From: RBG-16-66-20 sp040752005
GTDB taxonomy: Bacteria; Pseudomonadota; Gammaproteobacteria; Burkholderiales; SG8-39
Length of the DNA: 64,000 nt
Assembly (NCBI GenBank): GCA_040752005.1
Contig: JBFMFX010000001.1
Span: forward strand, 62,001 to 126,000
Direction: 5' to 3'
Below, one piece after another: positions 36,768 through 45,442 of this stretch. Position numbers and translations under genes: made by a program. Positions within the stretch are counted from its first letter, which is position 1. Each line of letters opens with the position of its first letter. The notes under the pieces were generated by a model. That model made no database searches. It saw only the letters and a program-made list of their open reading frames with translations, and was not told where the DNA came from.

Positions 36768-37271
36768 TTACGCGGCTGGCGTCTGGGCGCGGGTCCGCGC
36801 CGCGAGCCACAGAGCGTAGAGCGCGAGCGCGAGGAACCAGGCGAGCGACCACTCGGCGATCGAGAGGCCGAGGAACCTCCAGGTCACCTCCGCGCACTGC
36901 CCGGAGCCGGTGAAGAGCTTCTCCAGCACCCGCGCAAGCGGAAAGTGATCGAGCATGTAGTAGAGATCCGGGCCGCAGGGCGGCACGTGCTCCGGAGGCA
37001 GGTGCTGAAGCCAGACCTGGCGCGCCGCGACCGCGAAGCCGCCGGCGGCGAGCATTGCCGCGGCGACGCAATAGGCGATCGCCCCCGTGCGCCCGGGACG
37101 GTGCAGCGCGGCTACGCCGAAGACGAGGAAGAGAAGCACGTAGAAGCCGCGCTGCACAAGGCACAGCGGGCAGGGGTCCTGTCCCTCGAAATACTGCAGG
37201 TAGTAGCCGTAGGCGAGCAGGCCGGCGCAGGCGAGCGCGCCGAGCGCGTAGTGAAGCCGGCCCGGCGTCAT
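36768..37271 (-). CDS. dsbB: Disulfide bond formation protein DsbB
   Basis: 167 aa membrane protein that reoxidises DsbA by passing electrons to quinone. Four membrane helices are visible. The first redox pair is in CPLCLVQRG after helix 1, and the second pair (PPCGPDLYYML ... GSGQCAEV) lies in the long periplasmic loop. The start overlaps the FAH gene by 4 bases, so it is translated in the atuA-like operon, an unusual setting for dsbB. Confidence 0.93.
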   Translation of the reverse strand: MTPGRLHYALGALACAGLLAYGYYLQYFEGQDPCPLCLVQRGFYVLLFLVFGVAALHRPGRTGAIAYCVAAAMLAAGGFAVAARQVWLQHLPPEHVPPCGPDLYYMLDHFPLARVLEKLFTGSGQCAEVTWRFLGLSIAEWSLAWFLALALYALWLAARTRAQTPAA

Positions 37272-38251
37272 CGGGCGGCAACCACCTGCTGATCAATCGC
37301 GCCGAAGATCGAGCGGCCGGCGGCGTCGCGCATTTCGACGCGCACCCGGTCGCCGAAGCGGAGAAACGGCGTGCGCGGCTCGCCGTGCGCGAGGATTTCT
37401 TCGGCCCGGCGCTCCAGCAGGCAGCCGGCGCCGAGCTTGCGGTCGCGATTGGAAACGGTGCCCGAGCCGATGATCGTGCCGGCGCAAAGCGGCCGGGTCT
37501 TCGCCGCGTGCGCGATCAGCCGGGGAAAATCGAACTGCATGTCCTTGCCCGCATTGGGCTCGCCAAGAAGGTTTCCGTTCACCCAGGCGCGCAGCGTCCC
37601 GTGCACCCGCCGGCCGTCCCAGGCTTCGCCCAGCTCGTCGGGCGTCACCGCCACCGGCGAGAACGAGGAAGGCGGCTTCGACTGGAAGAACCCGAACCCG
37701 GCGGCAAGCTCGCGCGCGAGCGGCTCGCGCAGGCTCACGTCGTTCAGCAGCATGAAGAGACGGATGCTCGCGGCGGCGGTATCGCGGTCCGCGCCCATCG
37801 GCACATCGCCGGTCACCACGGCGAGCTCGGCTTCCAGGTCCAGGCCGAGCGCCTCGTCGGCGAGCGCGATGTCGTCACAGGGGCCGAGAAGCGGCGCCGA
37901 GCAACCCTGGTATATCCGCGGCTCGCGCCGCGACTCGGGCGCAGGCTCCTCGCCGCGGGCGCGCAGGATCAGCTCGGCGTGCACGGGATACGCCGAGCCG
38001 TCGGCGAACTGGAACGCCCGCGGCAGCGGCGCCATGCACTGCGCCGGATCGAAGTCGAACGCGTGCGCCGCGCGGCCGGCCTCCAGATCGGCGGCGAGCG
38101 CGGCAAGCAGCGGCGCGCAATAGCTCCAGTCGTCCAGCGCCGCCTGCAGCGTCGGCGCGATCGCATCGGCCTTGACCGCGCGCGCAAGATCCCTCGAGAC
38201 GACGGCGAGCGAGCCATCGCGCGTGCCGTCGGCGAGCGTCGCCAGCTTCAT
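37268..38251 (-). CDS. Fumarylacetoacetate hydrolase family protein
   Basis: 327 aa FAH-superfamily enzyme, which cleaves or hydrolyses acylpyruvate-type C-C bonds. The metal-binding carboxylates are visible in LDLEAELAVVTGD, with CAGTIIGSGTVSNRD near the C-terminus. The N-terminal part is long, as in the FAH proteins of betaproteobacteria. It shares an operon with AtuA and dsbB through 4-base overlaps. The substrate is not known. Confidence 0.87.
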   Translation of the reverse strand: MKLATLADGTRDGSLAVVSRDLARAVKADAIAPTLQAALDDWSYCAPLLAALAADLEAGRAAHAFDFDPAQCMAPLPRAFQFADGSAYPVHAELILRARGEEPAPESRREPRIYQGCSAPLLGPCDDIALADEALGLDLEAELAVVTGDVPMGADRDTAAASIRLFMLLNDVSLREPLARELAAGFGFFQSKPPSSFSPVAVTPDELGEAWDGRRVHGTLRAWVNGNLLGEPNAGKDMQFDFPRLIAHAAKTRPLCAGTIIGSGTVSNRDRKLGAGCLLERRAEEILAHGEPRTPFLRFGDRVRVEMRDAAGRSIFGAIDQQVVAAR

Positions 38252-38595
38252 CGCCCGAAAAACGGGGTCGGACCCGGGTCTGACCCTGTTTCGATCTCCA
38301 GGCGCAGCAGCTGCGCGGCGACGCTCTTGCCGAGGTTGTCCATCCGGAGGCTGCGCGCCGCGCCGCCCTGCAGCGCCCCGTTCAGCACGATCTTGAGCGC
38401 AAGCAGGTTATCGAGCGGCCAGATCTCGACCGGCCCCGAGATCATGGCGGCGAAATGGGCCGCCACGCGCTCCGGCGTCACCGCGCGTTTGAGCAGCGCG
38501 TAGGTTTCGGCGTCGCGGGCGAACAGTCCGATGTCGGCCCGGTCGCCCTTGTCGCCCGAGCGCGCGTGCGCGATCTTCCACAGCGGCACCTTCAT
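38248..38595 (-). CDS. AtuA-related small partner protein with repeat-derived C-terminus
   Basis: 115 aa. The core (KVPLWKIAHARSGDKGDRA, then AAMISGPVEIWPLDNLLA) matches the small protein or domain that follows AtuA. In many bacteria the two are fused or adjacent. The final residues (ETGSDPGPTPFFGR) are encoded by the palindromic repeat at 38256-38292 and are not part of the family. Overlaps both neighbours by 4 bases. Confidence 0.82.
   Translation of the reverse strand: MKVPLWKIAHARSGDKGDRADIGLFARDAETYALLKRAVTPERVAAHFAAMISGPVEIWPLDNLLALKIVLNGALQGGAARSLRMDNLGKSVAAQLLRLEIETGSDPGPTPFFGR
38256..38292. repeat. GGGTCAGACC-family element at the atuA-partner/FAH junction (locus 4)
   Basis: The core is GGGTCGGACCC directly followed by GGGTCTGACCC, flanked by AAAACG and TGTTTCG. 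It forms a near-perfect 22-base palindrome with one mismatch. It encodes the last residues of the AtuA-partner protein on the minus strand and ends next to the FAH start codon. Confidence 0.85.
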
Positions 38596-39965
38596 CCGAC
38601 GCGCTCCACCGCGATTTGCACCTTCGACTCCACCAGTTCGCGGCGCGCGAGCGTCGGCCAGATGCCGAGCAGCTCTTTTGCCGGCGCCACGCCCTTCATC
38701 GTGCCGATGTAGGGCGGGCCGGAGAGCCCGAGCCACGGAAACAGGCGGCCGAACGCGTCGGCGAGCTTCTTGTCCTTCGTGCGCACGGCGATGCGTACGA
38801 AGCATTCGTTCAGCTCGTCGCGGTGCGAGGGATCCGCATTCGCGCCGAGGAGCGAGTTGTAGCCGATGTACTCGACGCAGGTGTCCTCGAACGTCCAGCC
38901 GCGCTCGCGCGCAAGGGCGAGAATGATCTCGGCCGCTTTTTCGCACTTCGCGTACGCGTCCGGCCAGGCGAAGCCGACGATCCCGGAGCCCATCCAGCCG
39001 TCGTGGTAGCCGCCGACCAGCTTCAGGCGCTCGGGCCGCGGCGCGCCGCTTGCACCCGATACGCGCACCCGGTCGCCGCCTTCGTCCTCCAGGCGCAGCG
39101 TGCCCATGTCGAGCACGACGTCGGGCGAGACGTAAGCGTGCGGATTGTGCACTTCGTAGAGCAGCTGCTGGCGCACGGTGTCGAAGGACACGCGCCCGCC
39201 GGTGCCGGGCGGCTTGGTGATCAGGGCGGTTCCGTCCTCGCGCACTTCGGCGATCGGGTAGCCGAGGTGCGGGTAATCCGGAATCTCCGCCCATGCCCCG
39301 GCCGAGCCGAAGTTGCCGCCCGAGCCCTGCCCCGAGCATTCGAGCAGGTGGCCGACCGTCAGCCCGGCGGCGAGGCGGTCCCAGTCGTCCCAGCGCCAGC
39401 CGAGTTCGTGCGCGAGCGGCCCGAGCGCAAGCGCCGCGTCCGCCACCCGCCCGGTAAGCACGATGTCGGCACCGCGCGCCAGCGCCTCCGCGATTGGCTG
39501 CGCGCCGAGATAGGCGTTGGCGAACAGCATCCGCTCGCGCACGGTCGCGATGTCGGCGCCGGTGTCCATGTGCGCGAGCGTCTCGCCCGCCTCCCGCAAG
39601 GCCTCCAGCCGCTCGAGCACCGAGTCGCCGCTCACGGTGGCGATCGTCGCGCTCCAGCCGCGCTCGCGAAACAGCCGCGCGATCGCCTCGCGCGCCCCTT
39701 CGGGATTGAGACCGCCGGCGTTCAGCACGAACTTCACGCCGTGCTTGGCGGCGAGCGGCCACAGATCGGCGAGCATCGGCACGCAATCGCGCGCGTAGCC
39801 CGCCGCAGGGTCGCGCTGGCGGTCCTTCTGCAGAATGGCGAGCGTCAGTTCGGACAGATGGTCGGAGGCGATATAGCGCACGCCGCCGCGCTCGATGGAG
39901 GCGCGCACCGGCAGCCACGAATCGCCGTAGAAGCCGAGGCCGGCGCCGATGCGGACCGATTTCAT
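38592..39965 (-). CDS. AtuA-like protein (DUF1446)
   Basis: 457 aa. AtuA is required for growth on acyclic terpenes (citronellol, geraniol) in pseudomonads but its biochemical step is unproven. Family segments include IGAGLGFYGDSWLPV at the start, ADIVLTGRVADAAL and LECSGQGSGGNFGSAGAW. Length is close to that of AtuA without its C-terminal domain, which is here the separate next gene. It heads the minus-strand operon with FAH and dsbB, divergent from the LIV operon at 40053. Confidence 0.87.
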   Translation of the reverse strand: MKSVRIGAGLGFYGDSWLPVRASIERGGVRYIASDHLSELTLAILQKDRQRDPAAGYARDCVPMLADLWPLAAKHGVKFVLNAGGLNPEGAREAIARLFRERGWSATIATVSGDSVLERLEALREAGETLAHMDTGADIATVRERMLFANAYLGAQPIAEALARGADIVLTGRVADAALALGPLAHELGWRWDDWDRLAAGLTVGHLLECSGQGSGGNFGSAGAWAEIPDYPHLGYPIAEVREDGTALITKPPGTGGRVSFDTVRQQLLYEVHNPHAYVSPDVVLDMGTLRLEDEGGDRVRVSGASGAPRPERLKLVGGYHDGWMGSGIVGFAWPDAYAKCEKAAEIILALARERGWTFEDTCVEYIGYNSLLGANADPSHRDELNECFVRIAVRTKDKKLADAFGRLFPWLGLSGPPYIGTMKGVAPAKELLGIWPTLARRELVESKVQIAVERVG

Positions 39966-40052
39966 CGCCCGCTACTGTAGTTTCCCTCGCCCGGCGTGGC
40001 AATCGGCGAACCGCGCGCGAATCGTCTGTACAATGCGCCGCCGGGAGGGGCC

Positions 40053-40931
40053 TTGACCGACCTCGCACAACTGCTCGTCGCGGGAATTTCCTCGGGCTGC
40101 GTGTACGCGCTCGTGGCGCTCGGGTTCGTGCTCATCTACAAGGCGACCGAGACGGTGAATTTCGCCCAGGGCGACCTTATGATGCTGGGGGCGTTCTTCG
40201 CGCTCACCGCGAGCGTCATGCTCGGCTGGCCGTACTGGGCGACGATCGTGTTCGCCGTCGCGGTGATGGCGGTGATCGGCATGGCGGTCGAGCGCCTCGT
40301 CATCCGCCCGGTGCTTGGACAGCCCGCCTTCACCGTGGTGATGATCACGATCGGGATCGGCTACGTGATGCGCGGCGTGGTTACCATGGTCCCGGGCTGG
40401 GGCACCGAAACCTACCAGATCCCGACGCCGTTCGCCGAGGCCGTGCTGCCGGTGGGCGGCGTGATCCTGCCGGTGCAGCAGCTCGCGGTGATCGCGATGA
40501 CCGCCGCGCTGTGCGCCGCGCTCTACCTTTTTTTCCGCTTCACGCGCATCGGCGTGGCGATGCAGGCCACCTCGCAGAACCAGCTCGCCGCCTACTACAT
40601 GGGTATCCCGGTGCGGCGCATCAACATGATGATCTGGGGCCTTTCGGCCGGGGTGGCCGCCTTCGCCGGGATTCTGCTCGCGCCGGTGACCTTCGTTCAT
40701 TCCAACATGGGCTTCATCGGGCTGAAGGCGTTCCCGGCGGCGGTGGTGGGCGGCTTCGGCAGCGTGCCGGGGGCGATCGTCGGCGGGCTCATCATCGGCG
40801 TGGTCGAGGCGCTCGCCGGCTATTACCTGCCCGAGGGCTTCAAGGACGTCGCCGCCTATGTGGTGGTGCTGCTGGTGCTGATGGTCCGGCCTTCCGGGAT
40901 CTTCGGCGAGACGATGCGAAAGAAAGTCTAG
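40053..40931 (+). CDS. livH: LIV-type ABC transporter permease LivH
   Basis: 292 aa inner-membrane permease with about eight helices. Opening helix SGCVYALVALGFVLIYKATE and the motif NFAQGDLMMLGAFFA are typical of LivH. The TTG at 40053 follows GGGAGGGG and is the best start. First gene of the second LIV operon (livH, livM, livG, livF, CoA ligase, two binding proteins). Confidence 0.93.
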   Translation: MTDLAQLLVAGISSGCVYALVALGFVLIYKATETVNFAQGDLMMLGAFFALTASVMLGWPYWATIVFAVAVMAVIGMAVERLVIRPVLGQPAFTVVMITIGIGYVMRGVVTMVPGWGTETYQIPTPFAEAVLPVGGVILPVQQLAVIAMTAALCAALYLFFRFTRIGVAMQATSQNQLAAYYMGIPVRRINMMIWGLSAGVAAFAGILLAPVTFVHSNMGFIGLKAFPAAVVGGFGSVPGAIVGGLIIGVVEALAGYYLPEGFKDVAAYVVVLLVLMVRPSGIFGETMRKKV

Positions 40932-40945
40932 CGGAGCGGCGGCCC

Positions 40946-42019
40946 TTGCGCTTCCTCTTCAAGACGACCTACGAGCAGGACCTGCGGCTTTTCCAGCACG
41001 GCGGACAGGTGTTCTGGTACGGCCTGCTCGCGGCGGCGCTCGCCACCGCCCCGCTCTGGGCGGGCGAGTACCTGATGACGCAACTCGTCTTCATCGCCAT
41101 CTATTCGATCGTCGGCTTCGGCCTGATGATGCTCACCGGGTTCACCGGGCAGGTGTCGCTCGGGCACGCCGCCTTTCTCGCGGTCGGGGCTTACGCCGAG
41201 GCGCTGCTCGCGGCAAGGGGCGTTCCGGTGTTCGTCTCGATCCCGGCGGCGGCGCTGCTTGCCGCCGCCGTCGGCGTCATCGTCGGCTTGCCGGCGCTGC
41301 GACTGAAGGGCATCTACCTCGCGATCGCCACCCTCGCCTTCAACGTCATCGTCGAGGAGATCGCGGCGCGCTGGGAGAGCGTCACCAACGGCAACGCCGG
41401 CATGCCGGTCGCGCCGGTGAAGCTCTTCGGCCGGGAGCTGGAGGGCGACGGCGGCTTCTACTACCTGTGCCTGCTCGCGGCGGTGCTTGCCTGTCTTGCG
41501 TGCGTGAACCTGCTGCGCTCGCCGACCGGGCGGGCCTTCGTCGCCATCCGCGATTCCGAGGTCTCGGCCTCCTCGATGGGTGTGAATCTCGCCAAGTACA
41601 AGACGATCTCGTTCGCCTTTTCGGCGGCGCTCACCGGCGTCGCCGGGGCGCTCTACGCGCACAAGGTCGGGTTCATCTCGCCGGAGCAGTTCTCGCTGCT
41701 CGTCTCGATCGAGCTGATCACCATCGTGATCCTCGGCGGCGTCGGATTCCTGCACGGCGCGGTGCTCGGCGCCGCCTTCGTCATCGTGCTGCCGCAGCTC
41801 CTTTCGATCGCCAAGGACTGGCTGCCCGAAGGCATGGCGGCCTCGGGCCTGCAGGCGGTCGTCTTTGGCATCATCCTCGTGCTCGTCATCATCTTCGAGC
41901 CGATGGGACTGTACGGCCGCTGGCTCAAGATCCGCACCTGGTTCGAGCTGTTCCCGTTCTACCGGCGCGGCATGTTCCGGCGCCAGCGCTCGTACCTGAA
42001 GACCGAGCGCCTGCGATGA
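40946..42019 (+). CDS. livM: LIV-type ABC transporter permease LivM
   Basis: 357 aa permease with about nine helices. GFTGQVSLGHAAFLAVGAYA is the LivM signature, and IRDSEVSASSMGVNLAKYK is the cytoplasmic loop that contacts the ATPases. The TTG at 40946 opens the N-terminus LRFLFKTTYEQDLRLF. It lies 14 bases after livH and overlaps livG by 4 bases. Confidence 0.92.
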   Translation: MRFLFKTTYEQDLRLFQHGGQVFWYGLLAAALATAPLWAGEYLMTQLVFIAIYSIVGFGLMMLTGFTGQVSLGHAAFLAVGAYAEALLAARGVPVFVSIPAAALLAAAVGVIVGLPALRLKGIYLAIATLAFNVIVEEIAARWESVTNGNAGMPVAPVKLFGRELEGDGGFYYLCLLAAVLACLACVNLLRSPTGRAFVAIRDSEVSASSMGVNLAKYKTISFAFSAALTGVAGALYAHKVGFISPEQFSLLVSIELITIVILGGVGFLHGAVLGAAFVIVLPQLLSIAKDWLPEGMAASGLQAVVFGIILVLVIIFEPMGLYGRWLKIRTWFELFPFYRRGMFRRQRSYLKTERLR

Positions 42020-42780
42020 GCTTCTTCCGCGTCGAGAACCTGGGCATCCGCTTCGGCGGCGTGGTGGCGGTGGACGGGGTGAGCTTCGAGGTGAACAAGG
42101 GCGAAGTCTTCACCATCATCGGCCCCAACGGTGCCGGCAAGACCACGATCTTCAACCTGGTGTGCTTGATCTACCCGGCCGATACCGGGCGCATCGTGTT
42201 CGAGGGCCGCGACATCACCGGCCTTGCGCCGCACCGGGTGGCGGAACTCGGCATCGCGCGCACGTTCCAGAACATCGAGCTTTTCGAGCACGCCACCGTC
42301 CTGCAGAACCTGCTCATCGGCCGGCACCGGCACCGACGCACGAACTTCTGGCAGGAGCTGGCGTTCACGCAGGCGGTGCGCGAGGCCGAGCTGGCGCAGC
42401 GCGAGGCGGTGGAGAGGGTCATTGATTTTCTGGAGCTCGCCAAGTATCGCGACAGCCTGGTCGCCGGCCTGCCGTACGGCGTGCGCAAGGTGGTGGAGCT
42501 GGGCCGGGCGCTCGCCACCGAGCCGCGGTTGCTGCTGCTCGATGAGCCCTCCTCGGGCCTCAATCCGGAGGAAACCGACGATATGGCGTTCTGGATCGAG
42601 GACATCAAGAAGCACCTCGGCATCACGGTGCTGATGGTCGAGCACGACATGAATCTCGTGTCGCGGGTTTCGGACCGGGTGCTGGCGCTCAATGAAGGCC
42701 GGCCGATCGCCGAGGGCACCCCCGCCGAAGTGCAGGCCGACCCGGCGGTGATCGAGGCCTACCTGGGGGCGACTGCGTGA
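42016..42780 (+). CDS. livG: LIV-type ABC transporter ATP-binding protein LivG
   Basis: 254 aa ATPase. Walker A GPNGAGKTT, the segment GIARTFQNIELF, the signature LPYGVRKVVELGRALA (in place of LSGGQ) and Walker B LLLLDEPSSGLN are visible. It starts in the ATGA overlap with livM and ends 4 bases inside livF. Confidence 0.94.
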   Translation: MSFFRVENLGIRFGGVVAVDGVSFEVNKGEVFTIIGPNGAGKTTIFNLVCLIYPADTGRIVFEGRDITGLAPHRVAELGIARTFQNIELFEHATVLQNLLIGRHRHRRTNFWQELAFTQAVREAELAQREAVERVIDFLELAKYRDSLVAGLPYGVRKVVELGRALATEPRLLLLDEPSSGLNPEETDDMAFWIEDIKKHLGITVLMVEHDMNLVSRVSDRVLALNEGRPIAEGTPAEVQADPAVIEAYLGATA

Positions 42781-43550
42781 GCGACGTGATCCTGGAGCTG
42801 GCCAACGTCGAGGCAGCCTACGGCCCGGTGCAGGCGCTGCGCGGAGTGAGCCTGAAGGTCGAGCGCGGGAAAATCGTCACGGTGCTCGGGGCGAACGGCG
42901 CGGGCAAGTCCACCATCCTCAAGACCATCTCCGGGATCATCGAGCCGCGCAAGGGCCAGATCCGCTTCGAGGGCGAGGAGATCCAGGGTCGCGATCCGGC
43001 GTGGATCGTGCGCCGCGGCATCGGCCACGTGCCCGAGGGGCGCGAAGTGTTTCCCTTTCTCACGGTGGAGGAGAACCTGCGCATGGGCGCCTTCACCCGG
43101 CGCGACCCGGAGGGTGTCGCGCGCGACCTGGAGAGGGTGTATGGCTACTTCCCGATCCTCAAGGAGCGCGCCCGGCAGGAGGCCGGGCTCCTTTCGGGCG
43201 GCCAGCAGCAGATGCTCGCGATCAGCCGCGCGCTTCTTTCCCGGCCGAAGCTGATGCTGATGGACGAGCCGAGCCTGGGGCTCTCGCCGCTCCTCACCCG
43301 CGAGATCTTCGGGATCATCGCGCGCATCAACCGGGAGCAGGGCACCACGATTCTGCTCGTGGAGCAGAATGCGCGCATGGCGCTCGAAATCGCCGACTTC
43401 GGCTATATCCTTGAGGTGGGGCGCATCGTGATGGAAGATACGTGCGAGAACCTCGCCCTGAAGGAAGACGTGCGCGAGTTCTACCTCGGCATGAAGGCGC
43501 AAGGAGTCAGGGGCCAGCGCAGATGGAAGCGCAAGAAGCAGTGGCGGTAG
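42777..43550 (+). CDS. livF: LIV-type ABC transporter ATP-binding protein LivF
   Basis: 257 aa ATPase. Walker A GANGAGKST, signature LLSGGQQQMLAISRALL and Walker B LMLMDEPSLGLSPLL are intact. GTG start. The C-terminus is basic (RRWKRKKQWR) and overlaps the CoA ligase gene by 28 bases, longer than other overlaps in this operon. Confidence 0.94.
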   Translation: MSDVILELANVEAAYGPVQALRGVSLKVERGKIVTVLGANGAGKSTILKTISGIIEPRKGQIRFEGEEIQGRDPAWIVRRGIGHVPEGREVFPFLTVEENLRMGAFTRRDPEGVARDLERVYGYFPILKERARQEAGLLSGGQQQMLAISRALLSRPKLMLMDEPSLGLSPLLTREIFGIIARINREQGTTILLVEQNARMALEIADFGYILEVGRIVMEDTCENLALKEDVREFYLGMKAQGVRGQRRWKRKKQWR

Positions 43551-45403
43551 GCGCGGCGGGTGGGGCGGCGGCGGTGCCGGTGCCCGATTCCGGCGCGCCC
43601 GACACCGTGTCGAAGATGTTCTGGCACGGGGCGCGCACCCGCGACGGAAAGACCTTCTGCCGGCAGAAGGAGTTCGGCATCTGGCGGGCCGTCACGTGGG
43701 CGGAGCTGGGCGAGATCGCGCGCGAAATCGGCATGGGCCTCGCCGCGCTCGGCTTCGCGCCCGGCGAGGTCGTTTCGATCCTCTCCAACACCTGCAAGGA
43801 GTGGGTGTACGCCGACCTCGGAGCGCTGGGGGCGGCCGGCGTCGTCAACGGCATCTATCCGACCGACGCGCCGGCGCAGGTCGAGTACCTGCTCGCGGAT
43901 TCCGGCTCGGTGTTCGTGTTCGTCGAGGACGAGGAGCAGCTCGACAAGGTGCTGGAGGTGCGCGCCCGCCTTCCGGCGCTGCGCAGGATCATCGTCTTCG
44001 ACATGGAGGGCCTGCACGAGCTGGCCGACCCGCAGGTGATGAGCCTGGAGGCGCTGCGCGCGCTCGGGCGCGAGTACGACCGCGCGCATCCCGGCGAATG
44101 GGAGCGGCGCGTCGCGCTGCGCAAGCCCGGGGATCTGGCGATCCTCGTCTACACCTCGGGCACGACCGGCAAGCCGAAGGGCGCGATGATTTCGCATCGC
44201 AACATCCTCGCGACATGCGAGGCGTACCAGGCCGCGTTCCCGCAGGGCGAGGCCGACGAGCGCATGGCGTTCCTGCCGCTTTGCCACATCGCCGAACGGG
44301 TCGGCGGCGAGTACCACGCGCTCTATACCGGCGCGGTGCTCAACTTCGTCGAGAACCCGGAGACGGTGCCGGAGAACGTGCGCGAGATCCAGCCCACCGT
44401 GTTCACCGCGGTGCCGCGCGTGTGGGAGAAGTTTTACTCGGCGGTGCAGATCGCGCTGCGCGAAGCCGGTCCGGTCCAGCAGTGGGCCTACCGTCTCGCC
44501 ATCGGCATCGGCATGCGGCAGGCAAGACTGCGCGAGGAGCGAAAACCCGTTCCGCTCGGCCTGCGCATCGCCTTCCGGCTGGCGCGGCTGCTCGTGCTCG
44601 ACAACGTGCGCCGCGCGATCGGCGTGCACCGGGCGCGGCTGCTGATCACGGGTGCGGCCCCGATCTCGCCGGATCTGGTGCGCTGGTACATGGCACTCGG
44701 ACTGGAGATGGTGGAGGTCTGGGGGCAGACGGAGTGTTGTGGTGCGGTGACCGGCAATCCGCGCGGCGCGGTCAAGCCCGGCTCGATCGGCCCGGTGATG
44801 CCGCCGAACGAGGTGAGGGTATCCCCGGAGGGCGAGCTGCTCGTGCGCGGTCCCGGCGTCTTCATGGGCTACCTCAATCAGCCGGAGAAGAGCGCCGAAA
44901 CGCTCAAGGACGGGTGGCTGCACACCGGCGATGTCGGGAAGGTGGACGAGGAGGGCTACTACTACATCACCGACCGGATGAAGGACATCATCATCACCGC
45001 CGGCGGCAAGAACATCACGCCCTCGGAGATCGAGAATCAGCTCAAGTTCTCGCCGTACATCACCGACGCGGTGGTGATCGGCGACCGCCGCCCTTACCTG
45101 ACGGCGCTCATCATGATTGACCACGAGAACGTCGAGCGCTACGCGCAGGAGCATGCGATCCCGTTTTCCAACTATGCGAGCCTGTGCCGCCGGCCGGAGA
45201 TCCAGGCGCTGATCCAGGGGGAGATTGACAAGGTGAACCGCCTGTTCGCCCGCGTCGAGCAGGTCAAGAAGTTCCGCCTGATCGAGCAGAAGCTCACCGC
45301 CGAGGACGAGGAACTCACCCCGACGATGAAGTTGAAGCGCAAGCTGGTGCACGAGAAGTACCGCGACCTGATCGAGTCCATGTACGTGCGCGAAGCGGCG
45401 TAG
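43523..45403 (+). CDS. AMP-binding acyl-CoA synthetase embedded in the LIV operon
   Basis: 626 aa long-chain-type acyl-CoA ligase. The ATP motif is YTSGTTGKPKGAMISH, the adenylation motif GWLHTGDVGKVDEEGYYYI and the hinge DRMKDIIITAGGKNITPSE. The first 30 residues (Ala/Val-rich) are extra to the family. Lying between livF and the binding-protein genes, it probably activates the acid that this transporter imports. Such pairs are common in betaproteobacteria; the acid itself is unknown. Confidence 0.92.
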   Translation: MEAQEAVAVGAAGGAAAVPVPDSGAPDTVSKMFWHGARTRDGKTFCRQKEFGIWRAVTWAELGEIAREIGMGLAALGFAPGEVVSILSNTCKEWVYADLGALGAAGVVNGIYPTDAPAQVEYLLADSGSVFVFVEDEEQLDKVLEVRARLPALRRIIVFDMEGLHELADPQVMSLEALRALGREYDRAHPGEWERRVALRKPGDLAILVYTSGTTGKPKGAMISHRNILATCEAYQAAFPQGEADERMAFLPLCHIAERVGGEYHALYTGAVLNFVENPETVPENVREIQPTVFTAVPRVWEKFYSAVQIALREAGPVQQWAYRLAIGIGMRQARLREERKPVPLGLRIAFRLARLLVLDNVRRAIGVHRARLLITGAAPISPDLVRWYMALGLEMVEVWGQTECCGAVTGNPRGAVKPGSIGPVMPPNEVRVSPEGELLVRGPGVFMGYLNQPEKSAETLKDGWLHTGDVGKVDEEGYYYITDRMKDIIITAGGKNITPSEIENQLKFSPYITDAVVIGDRRPYLTALIMIDHENVERYAQEHAIPFSNYASLCRRPEIQALIQGEIDKVNRLFARVEQVKKFRLIEQKLTAEDEELTPTMKLKRKLVHEKYRDLIESMYVREAA

Positions 45404-45405
45404 GC

Positions 45406-45411
45406 TAGAAT
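45406..45411 (+). promoter_or_regulatory. Candidate -10 element for the first binding-protein gene
   Basis: TAGAAT 32 bases before the ATG at 45443, with GGAGGAGGGG between. No convincing -35. It would allow extra transcription of the binding protein apart from the operon promoter. Confidence 0.35.
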
Positions 45412-45442
45412 CGCGGTTGTGTCAACCCTTGGAGGAGGGGAA

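Noticed and set aside
40029..40034. TACAAT as -10 box of the second LIV operon
   Set aside because: No -35 at an acceptable distance and no sigma-54 element; a single hexamer is not enough for a call.
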